Assembly (NCBI RefSeq): GCF_023343835.1 | Contig: NC_064439.1 | Coordinates: 39,115,508-39,179,507 of the forward strand | From: Lagopus muta | Taxonomy: Eukaryota > Chordata > Aves > Galliformes > Phasianidae | Length of the DNA stretch: 64,000 bases | Reading direction: 5' to 3' | Translations under genes and position numbers: made by a program | Part shown: positions 38,277 through 48,936 of the stretch, one piece after another | Layout of the letters: each line of letters starts with the position of its first letter | How positions within the stretch are numbered: the stretch's first letter is position 1 | The notes under the pieces: model-generated | What the model saw: only the letters and a program-made list of their open reading frames with translations | Databases searched by the model: none | What the model was told of the DNA's origin: nothing

Positions 38277-40679
38277 GAATGAAAGGAGCTGAGATATTTG
38301 CAAGCCACAATCAACCCATTAGTTCCAGGGTCAGCTGTGTTGCAATAATATCCAGCTCCCGGGCACGCTGAATCCTCCTGTACTGCATGCCTCTGACCTC
38401 TGAAGCACAGTAGCCACCTCCTGTGACCACAGATCATAAAGTTGCCTTGCAGATAAAAATTATGGAACCTTCCTGAGACTAACAGCTGTGCTATTGCAAA
38501 TAGATTTATTTAAAGATCCTGGTCAAATGAGTCAGTTTAACTGGGCTTTGCGGTTGAAGTATTGGGATTCTTTCAGATTAGATTTAGGGATACTCTAAGA
38601 TTCACAACTCCCTTTCATTCCAGTGGGAAAAAAGAAACAGAAAGGCCTCTGTGTTACACTACTTAGGTTCTTTGATAGCTTCAGATATTTTATGAGGCTT
38701 GGCATCCAGTGTTCAAATTCTTTCTAATGAAGATCCTAAAATAATAAGCTTTGATGAAGATAAATAGTGCAAATTACGTGGTAATGGAGACAAGTTCCAT
38801 GGGTAACAATATTTTTGAGCAACTTGTATCATCTCCTGAGCATATCTGCAATGATTTTGTTATGCACACTTTAAAAATGCCAGTTTATCTAGACTTAGTT
38901 TTACAAGTTGTAGTACATGTAGAAGTGTTGAGATGAGAAAACATGCTTATGAAAATGTGCAAGGTTTTCCCCGGCTCAGATACCCATCATGAACAGTACA
39001 TTACACTGAAGGAAACAGTATAAAATTCATGAAATGTCCTTAGCTTTTGGAAAATGGCAATTGAGCTCCTCATGTAAAATACTGCGTGGTGAGATTTGTG
39101 GTACTTCCTGCTTCTGGCCCTGCACTGAAAAAACAATATATATTTTTCACACATCTGTACCTCAGCTTTCACTGTTGGGGATATTTATACATACGAAGTA
39201 AAAGCACAGAACAAGCCAATTCAGTGAACCCTAAAAATGGTTGATTTGCATGACAGAAGTCAGAAATCCTGTGAACAGCAGTGCCCTGGGAATCCAGTGC
39301 TAATTTGAATAATATTGCAGAACTTTATTTTGTTAAGTGCCATTCGAGAGATTTGTACAGAAAGCATTAGGAAGATAAATTTAGATGATAACATTATTCT
39401 TGTTTCCTCTGATGTATGCAGGACTTGATAACAAGCTGATTGCCTCCTTCTGATGGATGTTTACATACAACAGATGTTTTAATTTGATTATATCTGTGAG
39501 ATAAGCAGAATGCTGTGCTAAGTCCAAACACTTTTTATTAGCCTTTCAAAACATTTTGCAATGAATGTAACCTTTTGTAAACGTCCTTGCTTGAGGCTGC
39601 GTGTGCTCCCGTAACAGTGCAAATTATTAGCAACAAGTTCAAACCAGTGTTTATGCCAAAGAAGAAAACTGCATTTAAGAGTAGCTGTGATTCTGTACTC
39701 TCTGATAACTTAAACGAAGAGAGCAATATGATGCAAGCATTGACACAAGCACAACACTAGTTGTGCAAAGTGTAACACTACTACTCTGCAGAGCACGGTG
39801 TGTTCTTCAGCAAATGGTGCACAAACTGGGTAGAGCTTTTATGAAGAATGCTGAAAGGCCAATATGCTATGCCAAGTATCCTGAATATGAAAATGAGCAG
39901 TCAAATGTCAGCTATGTGAATGGAGTGCTGCAGGGAACATAAGTTCTGGTTTGCAGACAATATAGGGCTACAAAGTTTGACTCTGATCTGAACTGAAATG
40001 TCAGAATTCCCCTGAAAATAAGCCTCTTCCTTCATTGCAGTGAAATCAAAATGTTGTATATTGATCTCATATTTCATTTTTTAAATGTAAAATACAGAGA
40101 ACAACCAAAAATGCCAAACCAATTCATTATTTCAAAATAAACAGTCATCTGTATCATAGAAAACATGTCAACTTTTAAAGAAAAGATTTCCCATTCTCTT
40201 TTGAAAGCAATAAGACAAAATAGGAAGGGATTTAGATGGCCAAATAGCTTGCTACCAACATTAGGGTGGTTTAGCTCATTCAGCCTTTGTACTCAACCCT
40301 TTGGTCCTGAATCTTGACCTGGGACTAACTCACTACAGTCAAATAAAGAAAATTGCTCCTTTGGATGCTGTGAATGCTACCGGGTTGTCTCAGTCCCCTA
40401 TCTGAATCTCACTCTGAAGCTAACTTCTAGACAGCTAAAAGTGAGATGTTTTCACTGTAAGCCACATCTCTCAACTTAATATAGGCACGAACAGTACCTT
40501 GTGTTAGTGCAGCTGTATAAGCCTTATTTAGTTCTTAGTGGATCTGGGAAGTAGCATGTTGTGGGATTTTTAAGCAAAGCAAGACTGGACCTAATAAACT
40601 AGTAAAAATAATTACTTTACTGGGCACAGCAGCAGTTTTTTGCTGTGGGCAGAATGACTTTAGATTAGAAGAGTGTATA
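38277..40679. other. Intergenic DNA, no gene seen
   Basis: No exon, RNA gene or further LTR is recognised. The sequence directly after the LTR has no clear tRNA-complementary primer site. The rest is AT-rich and unremarkable. Confidence 0.55.
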
Positions 40680-40960
40680 GGAACTGTTGGTCATGGCTGA
40701 AGCACTGATTGATCACCTGAGGCGAGCACTGAGTCAGCCATGGAGCACAGGTGAAGGCGATTCAGCTGTGTGATGGAAGGGCTGGAGCCTGGCTACACCT
40801 CTCCTAGACCCCATTCAAGGGCTGACTGCTACTGGGGAAAGCTCTGTTTCTGGGGATCCCTCCTTTAGGAGTTTTCTACTGTGAGCCTAGAACATGGATG
40901 AGTATTTCATTTTTGACTGTCTCTTTCCGCTGTGAAAATCTTTCTAATTATAAACCTGTA
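40680..40960 (+). mobile_element. Possible interspersed repeat, unassigned
   Basis: This stretch is more GC-rich than its surroundings and has the feel of a dispersed avian repeat, possibly LTR-derived. It contains a dense run of words such as 'ctgattgatcacctgaggcg' and 'gagcctggctacacctctcc', followed by an AT-rich tail. I cannot define its ends, find terminal repeats or name a family. The call rests on style and a vague memory of similar avian repeats. Confidence 0.25.
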
Positions 40961-41765
40961 AAATACCATTCTTAGTACGCTACTCTTCTAACTGTACGTT
41001 TGTTAACTGCATAGAAGTGTATGTTAAGTACAGAGGAACTAGTTTTTATTAACAATGCAAGTTTTGTAGAAGCTTGGAAGTGTTCTTTGTATAAGAATAA
41101 TGCTGTAGATTGTTTAGAATACTAACAGAAATATGCAAAATGAGAAACGTTTGGAATAGTAGAGAGAAACTATTTGTATTCGATACATTTTACAGGCTGT
41201 CATAAGAAGTTGTATCTAAAACTATAGCATGAAACACTCTTGTTGTCTTCACTAGAAGGCCCCTGAGGCATGAAACGTACAGCATGTTTGTGCTCTGGGT
41301 ACCTTTTTTGAAGGCTCAGAAAGAAAACATACAGTTCTCAGTACCTCAGTATTTTGCTTATCTGAGTAGAGAACTGAAATCAGCTGGCCCTTCCTCACCT
41401 GGTCAGGTGGTGTTAATTATTTACAGCTTCAGTCTGTGGCTCTTTGATGCTGGTTATTTCATACCACAGCTGGACTGAGGTTAAATATTCACAGTTCCAA
41501 TCTAGAAGTCAGTAATAAATTGCAGACTGCAAATAGAGAACTGGGAACTATGAATGAGGAAATGGAAAGAAAAGACCAGTTTAGCTGTATTTTACATATT
41601 TTGATTGCCCAGGAAATCCTGATTATGTTGCATTTGGGCCCTAATAGGGAAGCTTATACTATGGACATGCAGAACATGAGCTTTTATTAATAGGCGAGCC
41701 TGAGACAAATCTCTGAACCAAACTGGGACTGACTTCTGTGAGAGTTATTCTTTTACTGAGGATAG
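40961..41765. other. Intergenic DNA, no gene seen
   Basis: AT-rich unique-looking sequence with no frame, repeat or signal that I can support. Confidence 0.55.
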
Positions 41766-42378
41766 AGTTATAGAATCACAGAATGGCTTGGATTGGTACA
41801 GACCTTAAAGCTCTCCCCTTCAGCTCCAACCCCCTTCCATGGGCAGGGCTGCCACCCACCAGCTCAGGCTTTTCAGGGTCCCATCCAACCTGGCCTTGAG
41901 CCACTCCAGGAATGGGGCACCACAGCTTCTCTGCCTTGCCAGGGCCTCACTGCCCTCTGAGTAAAGAATTTCCACCTAACAGCTAACCTAAATCTCTCCT
42001 CTGTTAGTTTAAAGCCATTCATGCTTGTCCTATCACTGTCTACCCTTGTAAAAAGTAGGTCTCCCTCCTGCTTATAAGCTCCCTTCAAGTACTAGAAGGC
42101 TGCAGTGAGGTCTCCCTAGGGCCTTCTCCAAGCTAAACAAGCCCAATTCCCTCAACCTTTCTTTATAAGAGAGATGTGCTTCAGACCTCTGATCATCTTC
42201 ATGGCCCTTCTTTGGGTTTACTCCAGCAGTTCTATGTCTTTCTTGTGCAGGAGGCACCAGACATGGACACTACTCCAGATGGGGCCTTACAAGAGCAGAA
42301 GGGCAGGATCACTTCTCTCTCTCTGTGTTGACCACCCCTTTTTTGATGCAGCTCAGGATACTGTTGGCCTTCCAGAAT
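41766..42378 (-). mobile_element. CR1 LINE, about 0.6 kb 3' fragment
   Basis: This is the longest CR1 in the window, lying on the - strand with its 3' end at the left ('tagaatcacagaatggcttg'). Two - strand frames decode the conserved C-terminal CR1 peptide in separate pieces: SYKERLRELGLFSLEKALGR near 42072-42180, then YKQEGDLLFTRVDSDR and NGFKLTEERFRL near 41960-42085. The frame changes between the two pieces, and the part after 'FFTQRAVRPW' is disrupted, so the copy is dead. It looks like a younger CR1 type (C/F-like) than the one at 8455. Confidence 0.92.
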
Positions 42379-42570
42379 GACGTATGCAGGATATCAAGGT
42401 AGGATATATTGCTTCCATTAAAAACTTTCTGGTAACACCCACCATTCTCATGGGCACTTTCAAAGGGTGACTATACCTCAATCTTGCTTGGGTACCACGT
42501 CTGGAAATGAAAGCAATGCTCATATGTAAAAATGAGTCCTCAGAAGTCACTTACAGCAGACCTCACTTTA

Positions 42571-42690
42571 TCTGAGGAGAAGCTGAGCTCCCTTGGTTTG
42601 CTCAGCCCAGAGCAGAGGAGCTGATGGGAGGCCCTGTGGTGGCTGCAGCTCCTCACAGGGAGCAGAGGGACAGCGCTGAGCTTTGCTCAA
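42571..42690 (+). mobile_element. CR1 LINE internal fragment, opposite strand
   Basis: The words 'ggaggccctgtggtggctgc' and 'agctcctcacagggagcaga' with 'cagcgctgag' match the CR1 segment that normally lies upstream of the 3' end, here on the + strand. Both ends are missing. It faces the CR1 at 41766-42378 tail away, about 190 bp off. Confidence 0.75.
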
Positions 42691-43649
42691 TGCAAGTCCA
42701 GTAGTTCTCCAGCCTTTGGTTGGAAGATGGTCTCTGTGTGAATCCTGACTGTATGTAAAGGGGACGAAGACAAGGAAAATGCTTGTGGGTATGTTTATGA
42801 GAACTAGCACAATAAACTTGGTCTGCACTGTGAAAATCTGCATTTGGGAGGCTTTTAAAACCAAATTTACATAAAATCACAATGAGATTTTTATGTCTAT
42901 TATAGGCCAATTAAATGCGTTTTACAAACACTTCCAAATTCATACAGAGTTAATCTGGGGCATTCAGAGCATAATCGCACATACACCCACTGAGGGCTCA
43001 GCCTTTTTTTTTCTGAAACACGCAAATCTGCACCTCTAAACAGTGCTGTAATTGAGACAGAAGTGAATCACCAAGGACTGAGCAGGCGCTGTCAGATTAT
43101 CCCCATGTGCATCAATTCACTTTTCCATCAGTGCCACTGAACTTGGAAAGAAAGGAAGGCTATGGGTATCAGAAGTGGGTCTCAAGGCAATTGCTGGCTA
43201 TCCAGTGGCTGGATGTATATTGGCACAAGGCTTGGGCTTTATTCAGACTAAATGTGAGAAGGATCTAACGCTTCCTTCTGGTCTCTAGAAGTGCAAAGCT
43301 GCATCTCAGGTGTGCTTCCACTCTATGAATACCCTGCACGGTTTCTTCCTTCTGGAGAAATCTGTGTCAAAAACTCAACAGAGATGGAATGAGGAATGGA
43401 GATGAGTGTGCCCTGTGTCAACACATCAAATGGTGTGCATCTGGTCTGTTTGGGAGCAAAATGCAAAAAATAAAGTACAATTAAAAATAGGTAGGTGACA
43501 AGTTGTCACGGTCTGCTTCAATATCTGCAAGGTGAACGCCAGGCAGGTCTGCATGAACATTTCCTGTTATTACCCTGACTTCAACCTCCCCTGCTGCCCC
43601 ACCTCATTTCATCTGGGGTTTTCGGGCACCCTTCTGACTATGCTTCTGC
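42691..43649. other. 5' flank of the CpG island, no gene seen
   Basis: No exon is visible. GC content climbs toward 43650. The open + frame that starts with GTG at 43532 and runs to 44155 is a product of GC-rich and A-rich low-complexity sequence and is not called. Confidence 0.5.
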
Positions 43650-43965
43650 ACTGGAGAGCGCGGGCTGAAGCACCATCGCCAGGCACGGCAATGGGGATGC
43701 ACGGAAGAGATCGGGGGAGCCGCCCGCCTCACGCCGCGGGACTGCCGGGTCCCGGGCGGCCCGAAGGCCATAGGGACGGTGCCCCGGAGCCCGAATCGCG
43801 GCCTGCCGGTGTGGGCGGCATCCGCGTACGGTCCCCGACCGGGAGGCGGGCGCAGAGAGCCGGCTGCACGTCGGGGCTGGCCCCGCTGGCGGTGGGAGAG
43901 CCAGACCTGCGAGGGGCTGGCCTCCGGCAGATGATTGACACCCAACTGGGTGAGGTTTCGTGCTT

Positions 43966-44025
43966 AAAAAAAAAAAAGAAAAAGGAAAAAAAAAAAAAAG
44001 AAAGAAAAAGAAAGAAAGAAAAAGA
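43966..44025. repeat. A-rich / (GAAA)n low-complexity tract
   Basis: An A(12) run, a second A(13) run and several GAAA units form about 60 bases with no pyrimidine on the + strand. The tract sits inside the CpG island, splitting it. A G-rich run (G8 and G6 blocks) follows at 44042-44068, so the purine strand bias extends over about 110 bases immediately upstream of the 5' exon. Confidence 0.9.
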
Positions 44026-44164
44026 GCGAGCGCAGAGAAGGGAGGGGGGGGTGAATGTGGAAGGGGGGAGAAGGAACTACTGTAAGAGTAAGAAAGTCCT
44101 GCCCAGCTGTTTGCGGAGTTTAAGATTTCCTGTTTCCCCTGCAGCGCCGAAGTGAAGTTTTCAG

Positions 44165-44171
44165 TGAGTCA
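44165..44171. promoter_or_regulatory. AP-1 (TRE) consensus site
   Basis: TGAGTCA, a perfect palindromic-type AP-1 (Fos/Jun) site, lies 90 bases before the ATG inside the second CpG lobe. Chance occurrence of a 7-mer is not negligible in a window this long. Its position in the proximal promoter or 5' UTR is what makes it worth listing. Confidence 0.4.
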
Positions 44172-44260
44172 CCCGCAGCCCCGAGCAGCGCAGCCCGCGC
44201 CCCGCCAGCCCCGCCGCGGCCTCCCTCTGCCCGGCCCCGCCGCCCCGCTCCGGCTCCGCG

Positions 44261-44342
44261 ATGCCTCCGCGCCTGCGGCCGCTGCTCCTGCGAGTGTCCC
44301 TGTGGGTCCTCGTGGGCTCCTCGAGCCCCGCGCTGCTCCGCG
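44261..44342 (+). CDS. First coding exon, signal-peptide protein (unidentified)
   Basis: The ATG at 44261 has G at -3 and is the first ATG after an in-frame TGA at 44153-44155, which supports this start. The exon codes 27 residues plus one base. It begins MPPRLRP with basic residues at 4, 6 and 11, followed by a hydrophobic core (VSLWVLVG, about residues 12-19) and a small/polar stretch (SSSPA) where signal peptidase could cut. It stops at CG|GTAAGT, a near-ideal 5' splice site, giving a phase 1 intron. A signal-peptide exon followed by a phase 1 intron is the usual opening of secreted proteins and single-pass or multi-pass receptors. Reading through the donor gives a low-quality frame to 44452, as expected of intron. 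The mature protein lies outside the recognisable part of the window, so I cannot name the gene. Confidence 0.75.
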
Positions 44343-47300
44343 GTAAGTGCCGGGCCGGCCCCGGCGCTGCGCTCCCGCTTGACAGCTGCCGGGGCCGTAG
44401 GGCAGGCGCCCACCGCCGGGGGAGGAGGAGGAGAAGGAGGAGGAAGGCTTAGTTGCTAAGATCGTTTGGAAGCTGCGGGAGCGGGGAGCGCGTTTGTTTG
44501 TCGCCCCCCTGGAAAGTAAAGACGGAGAGAGAGGCTTAGCGACAAAAAGCAAAGGGGGAGAGGGGGGAGAAAAGTGAGAATTGGGCAGGAAACTCAGCGG
44601 GGTTCTGTTCTGCGGGAGCTGACTGCTGGCCCGGGGCAGCGCCTGCACCTGGAGCCGGGGATTGGGCCGGGTGCTGCCCCAGGGGCGAATTTACAGATGG
44701 AGAGATGCAAGGATGGAGAGGACTGCGGGTGCCACAGGGCCCAAGGCGCTGTTCTCTGAGCTGAGGCCCCTGCCCGGGCACGGCTGGCAGCTGAAGGGTC
44801 GGCGTTAAGTGCTCGAGGGTTATGATACACGTGAGTCTGTGAGGGAATTCCTGCAGCTGTGGTTGTGGGTAGCGGGACTGGGGACAGAAGTCATTTCTGC
44901 AGCACTCGATGCTTTAAAAGTGCTCCTTAGATCCACTTTTAATGGCACTTTGCATCCCTTACTCTGGCTTTTCTTTATGAAGCCATCCTTAGATAGGTTT
45001 TTAAGGCTGTGGTTTGCAGTATTCTTCGTAGGGTAATGTGGAGTGCTTCAAGTGCTGCTGCAAGAACCAGATCCTTGCCCTAAAGAGCTCTGTGTCCCAA
45101 TTATGTCTGCACCAATCCACAGATGTACAGCACTATCTACTTGCAGGGTTAGGCCCCAACTCATTTTGCAGCACAACTGGCAAACCTTAAAAACAAAAAC
45201 CACACTTGAATCAGTTTTGATCAGTTTAAGTGTGTTCTGAGGTGTTGTATGATACCAGGTTTCTGATTTCAGCTTCAAGTAAGATGTGTGGACACCTGAG
45301 CTTCTGCTAGCTTTGCTCTGGGCTCTCCGGTTATTACCTCCTGTGGTCCATTCATGGTCACTAAAATATAGTAACATAAACTAAACAGCTCTCGTTTAGT
45401 CACTGCTGGTGGCTGTGTACATTATGAATAACTTCATGCTTTGTTAATAATCCTATCAAAGTCAACAGGTTTTACATTCCTGCAGAGTTACTCATGTAAG
45501 CGTAGGGCAGATGAAACATGATGGTATCCCCGGGACTCAGCCATGTGACTGGTTTAAACTTGAGGTGTGCAGCTTCCTGTTGATTTTGATATATATTTAT
45601 ATTTCTGCTTGATATAAATTGTGCTTGGCTAGGAATGGTTTTTTTTTTAGGCACTAGCCTCAGATGTGTTGTGTGTTCCTACTACACAAAGCTTTAAAAG
45701 TTCTGCTTTTGTTAGTCTCCTGTTATTGTTATGCTTTTTTTATTCAACTAATAGAGATCTTTATTTGTAGTCTACGGAACAGAGTTCAGCTGTGATCAGA
45801 TAATCTGTAGGCTCCAAAACTTGTAGAAAATGACGTATGAATAATTGTTGTAGGGTTCTGTTTGTGTAACCAGTTGGTCAGAAAATAAGGGTGCTTCTGG
45901 GGGCACAGAGCTTGGAGTGTGAATACTGGTTATTAATCGGCATCAAAATGAGAAGTATAGTTACTAGCTGTTTGAGGAAAACAAAACAAAAGAAAGAGCT
46001 ACTGACTGTAATAATCAATAACTCAGCAAGGATGGGGCAGGAGAGATGTCAGTCCCAGAAGGGTGCACTTCCCAGGTGTGCCTATTAACCTGCCTTCTGG
46101 TGGTGAGCAGCTTAGTAGAGCCCCAGCTAAAACTTCATTGAAACATTCTTTGTAACAAGATACTAGACAAGGGTGGCACATTCCCATAAAGATTATGGAG
46201 AAAATGACAAATTCATGAGCAGATCCAATAGAAAGTGTTTGCTTTGAAAGAGATGTACTGATGTTCTGTGCTAAACAAAAGCAACTGAAGCTTTTTCCAA
46301 AAAATAGAGTGTGAATTTGGGTTTGCTTGGTGTTTGGTTTGTTTTTGTTTTCTTTTTTGAATGGTTACGAATGCTACGTTGACTGTTTAATCAATAAATG
46401 GCTGTGCAAACCAGCATTTGGTAATATAAGAAAAAAACAACACTGTGTCCAAGAGGATGTGAATCTGAATTTGTATTTGGGTTACAAAAAGCCGAATTTT
46501 GTGCTTCGGAATAGCCCGTGTAATAGCTGTTTATTTCTCCATATCTGGGATAAAGCCATTCATCCAGGCACTGACTTGCATCATTGTCTCCTTATCTTGT
46601 AAAAGCCACATGGTCATCTGTTGGTTTAATAGTAATAAAATAAAAACAAATGTGGAGTTTCAGGTAGTTGCATGAGTGAGTATGAGAACAAACATGGCAG
46701 AACATGTTTGTTAGAAGATAGACTCTGAAGTGCATTCCTGTCCCCCACTAAAGCTCTGGCAAACTTCCAGTTATTTCAGGAGATAAGTAGAAGAACACAG
46801 ATATTATTGCAATTTCTTCTGAGATATCTTTGAATTCTGATAACATTATGCCTGAGACTTTGCAAATCACGTCTATTTAATTGCTGTATTGAGCTCTTAA
46901 GCTCATACTTCTTTAATAGTCAGGTGGTGAATTCCATTTGGGAATGGATTCTATCAAAAAACAGTGAGCCAGATATTAAGCTGCTGCAAATGGATATAGT
47001 TCCATTACCATCGATACAGTTGTAGTATATAGGTTTCCTGAAACTGTTCCAAAGGCAATTTGAAAAAAAGGAAGGGGGCAGTGAAATAGTTCATTTTTTC
47101 ATATTTACAATTTTTCCTTCTATTTTATAAACACCTATCGTTATATGACCTACATTTAGCCAAGTAACATTGCTTCAAAATCACATACTCCTTTCTGGAA
47201 TGAATTGTTTCCATTTCAAAGGTGCAGTGTGCCATAATGCTGGCTGATAAAAATAGTCATTGTGAGAAGTCTGATTGTGACCTTAGGAGCAAAGATAGAC

Positions 47301-48896
47301 AGACATGCAAAGGCGAAAATTATTTTTTTCTTCTACTCAGAACTAGAAAGGAGTTTCTCTTGCGGTGGGGGGAGGGAAGAGTAAGTTCTCACTGTAGCAC
47401 CGTTGTTGGAGTTTCCCATGATTATACTTCCTCTGCAAGATATTTTTAAGTTTGTACCTTTGCCTTCATGGTATAGGGACTTTTTTCTCACAGCGATGTC
47501 TGGGCCATGCATGCTTTGCTAGTGTTCATGGTGTGCCACTGTCGCTCCAACCTCAGATTTGTGCCTTGCTTAATGGTAGCAAGAATGAGCAAAGCCCGTT
47601 TGTTGGGGCCAGCTGGTTACTGACTTTGATTTTGCATAACCAAGCTCATTTGTGTCAGCTAGATCAGAAATAGCATCACCAGTACAATGAACTGTTAGAG
47701 ATCTGTGCATTCTCCCCACAGACTGCATGGCTGCAGTTCAGTGCTGATGGCACAGTGGATGTCAGAGCTCCCACCCACTTTTGTGGCACCAGGGTCCTGG
47801 CTCAGCAGATGGGAGCACATATCCCCTCTGCATCTGGTGTGCCCTGAGGCAGTGGGGATCTGCACAGCCAAATCTCCTTTGCCACATAGAAGCTCTTTGA
47901 CTCAGAGGAGACTTTGGCACATCCCAGGGACATAAACTAGCTTGTTTTGTCCAAGTGTTGCAGACGTGGTCAAATGGACAAAGATATGAACAGTGTGGCA
48001 GGACACTAGCTGAGCAGATGCCATTGATCTGTGTGCTGTTGTCAGCCATGAGTCGCTGCTGTATATTTACAAGACTGGTTTCTCACTGGTGCACCTAGAT
48101 CTTCAGTGGTTAGTTTTTCATACTGTTGCTTAATTCTGGCATAAAGTCAGACTGGCAGGACTGCCATTGGTTGAATACAATGATTTATATCCTGCTGCAT
48201 GGAAGGATGCAGATTTTGTTAATATACACATTTAGGTTCACAGAGAACAAACCATCAAGTGGTGAAAACTTACCGAATTAATAATTAATACTAGCTCATC
48301 TCACCAGGCACTGCTGAATTCTATTTCTGTTGGTGATCACATTCCGTGATGTGATCTCATCCCTTAACTTCTAGGGATTTAAGCAGAATTTGAATGTGAA
48401 CATGTATTATGGGGACTGCCTGTGCGCCTCTGCTGTCAATATGGATTCCTGAGTCCATTTGCTTGCCTTGCTGCAAAATTAAACAACTGCTGCAGATTTT
48501 AAGAAACGCTATCATTAGCAGTGGCAGGAGAAATCCAAATTGCTGATTTGTCAGTGTTTGGGCATTTTTAAAATACAGTTAGTTCTTGTTTTTTTTCCTC
48601 TTGCTCTGAATGCTATTGTAGTTGTTACAGCTGAACTACCTGTCCTTTTTCTCATATGGGTTTTAAAGCCTTTTCACCTCTGGAAAGATCATCTGGGGAA
48701 GGAGTAGTTTTCCTTTGCTCAAACAACTGGTATTTAGCAAGGGCTTCCTGCTGGCATTCATCCCTGAGTTAATCTGGTTAGAATTAGAGCTGGTTAAGAG
48801 CTTTTGACGCTGTTTTTCATGGGAAAATGCTGATTTGTCAAAACTGAAACAATTTGTGGAAATGTACCAGTTTCCACTAAACTTGCATCAGGAAAC

Positions 48897-48936
48897 TTTT
48901 TTTTTTTTTTTCCTTTTTTTTTTTTTTTTTTTTTTT
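48897..48936. repeat. Poly-T tract, about 40 bases
   Basis: T(15)-CC-T(23) on the + strand, ending in C runs. On the - strand this is a poly-A tract with one interruption. No retrotransposed sequence is recognisable next to it, so it is called as low-complexity sequence rather than a retrocopy tail. Confidence 0.9.

Larger units (their letters stand above)
43650..44480 (+). promoter_or_regulatory. CpG-island promoter, TATA-less
   Basis: This is the only CpG-dense region in the window. One lobe at about 43660-43940 contains GGGCGG-type GC boxes near 43755 and 43812. A second lobe at about 44140-44460 surrounds the first coding exon. The lobes are separated by an A and GAAA tract and a G-rich run. 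There is no TATA box near the exon. By established knowledge such islands mark vertebrate RNA polymerase II promoters, often with dispersed start sites. The exact transcription start is not visible, and divergent transcription from the upstream lobe is possible. Confidence 0.85.

Noticed and set aside
38260..38285. TGGTTTCAGAATGAAAGG as a retroviral primer-binding site after the LTR
   Set aside because: Its reverse complement does not resemble the 3' end of a usual primer tRNA, and no internal retroviral sequence follows.
41873..42257. Two - frames with conserved peptides
   Set aside because: Both are pieces of the CR1 ORF2 end in different frames, covered by the CR1 feature.
43532..44155. 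207-codon + frame across the CpG island
   Set aside because: It starts with GTG, passes through the A/GAAA tract as lysine runs, and has no domain. It reflects GC-rich and low-complexity sequence lacking stop codons.
44169..44648. 159-codon - frame antisense to the first exon
   Set aside because: It is rich in P, R, G and S, as expected of any frame through a CpG island. It has no family resemblance, and the sense-strand exon explains the region better.
45060..45180. Stretch resembling an ancient amniote repeat ('ccttgccctaaagagctctg')
   Set aside because: The resemblance is to a short phrase only. I could not place it in a named family or find its ends.
47700..48050. Overlapping open frames on both strands (76 and 95 codons)
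   Set aside because: They come from a moderately GC-rich patch with few stops. No domain, acceptor or donor supports an exon.
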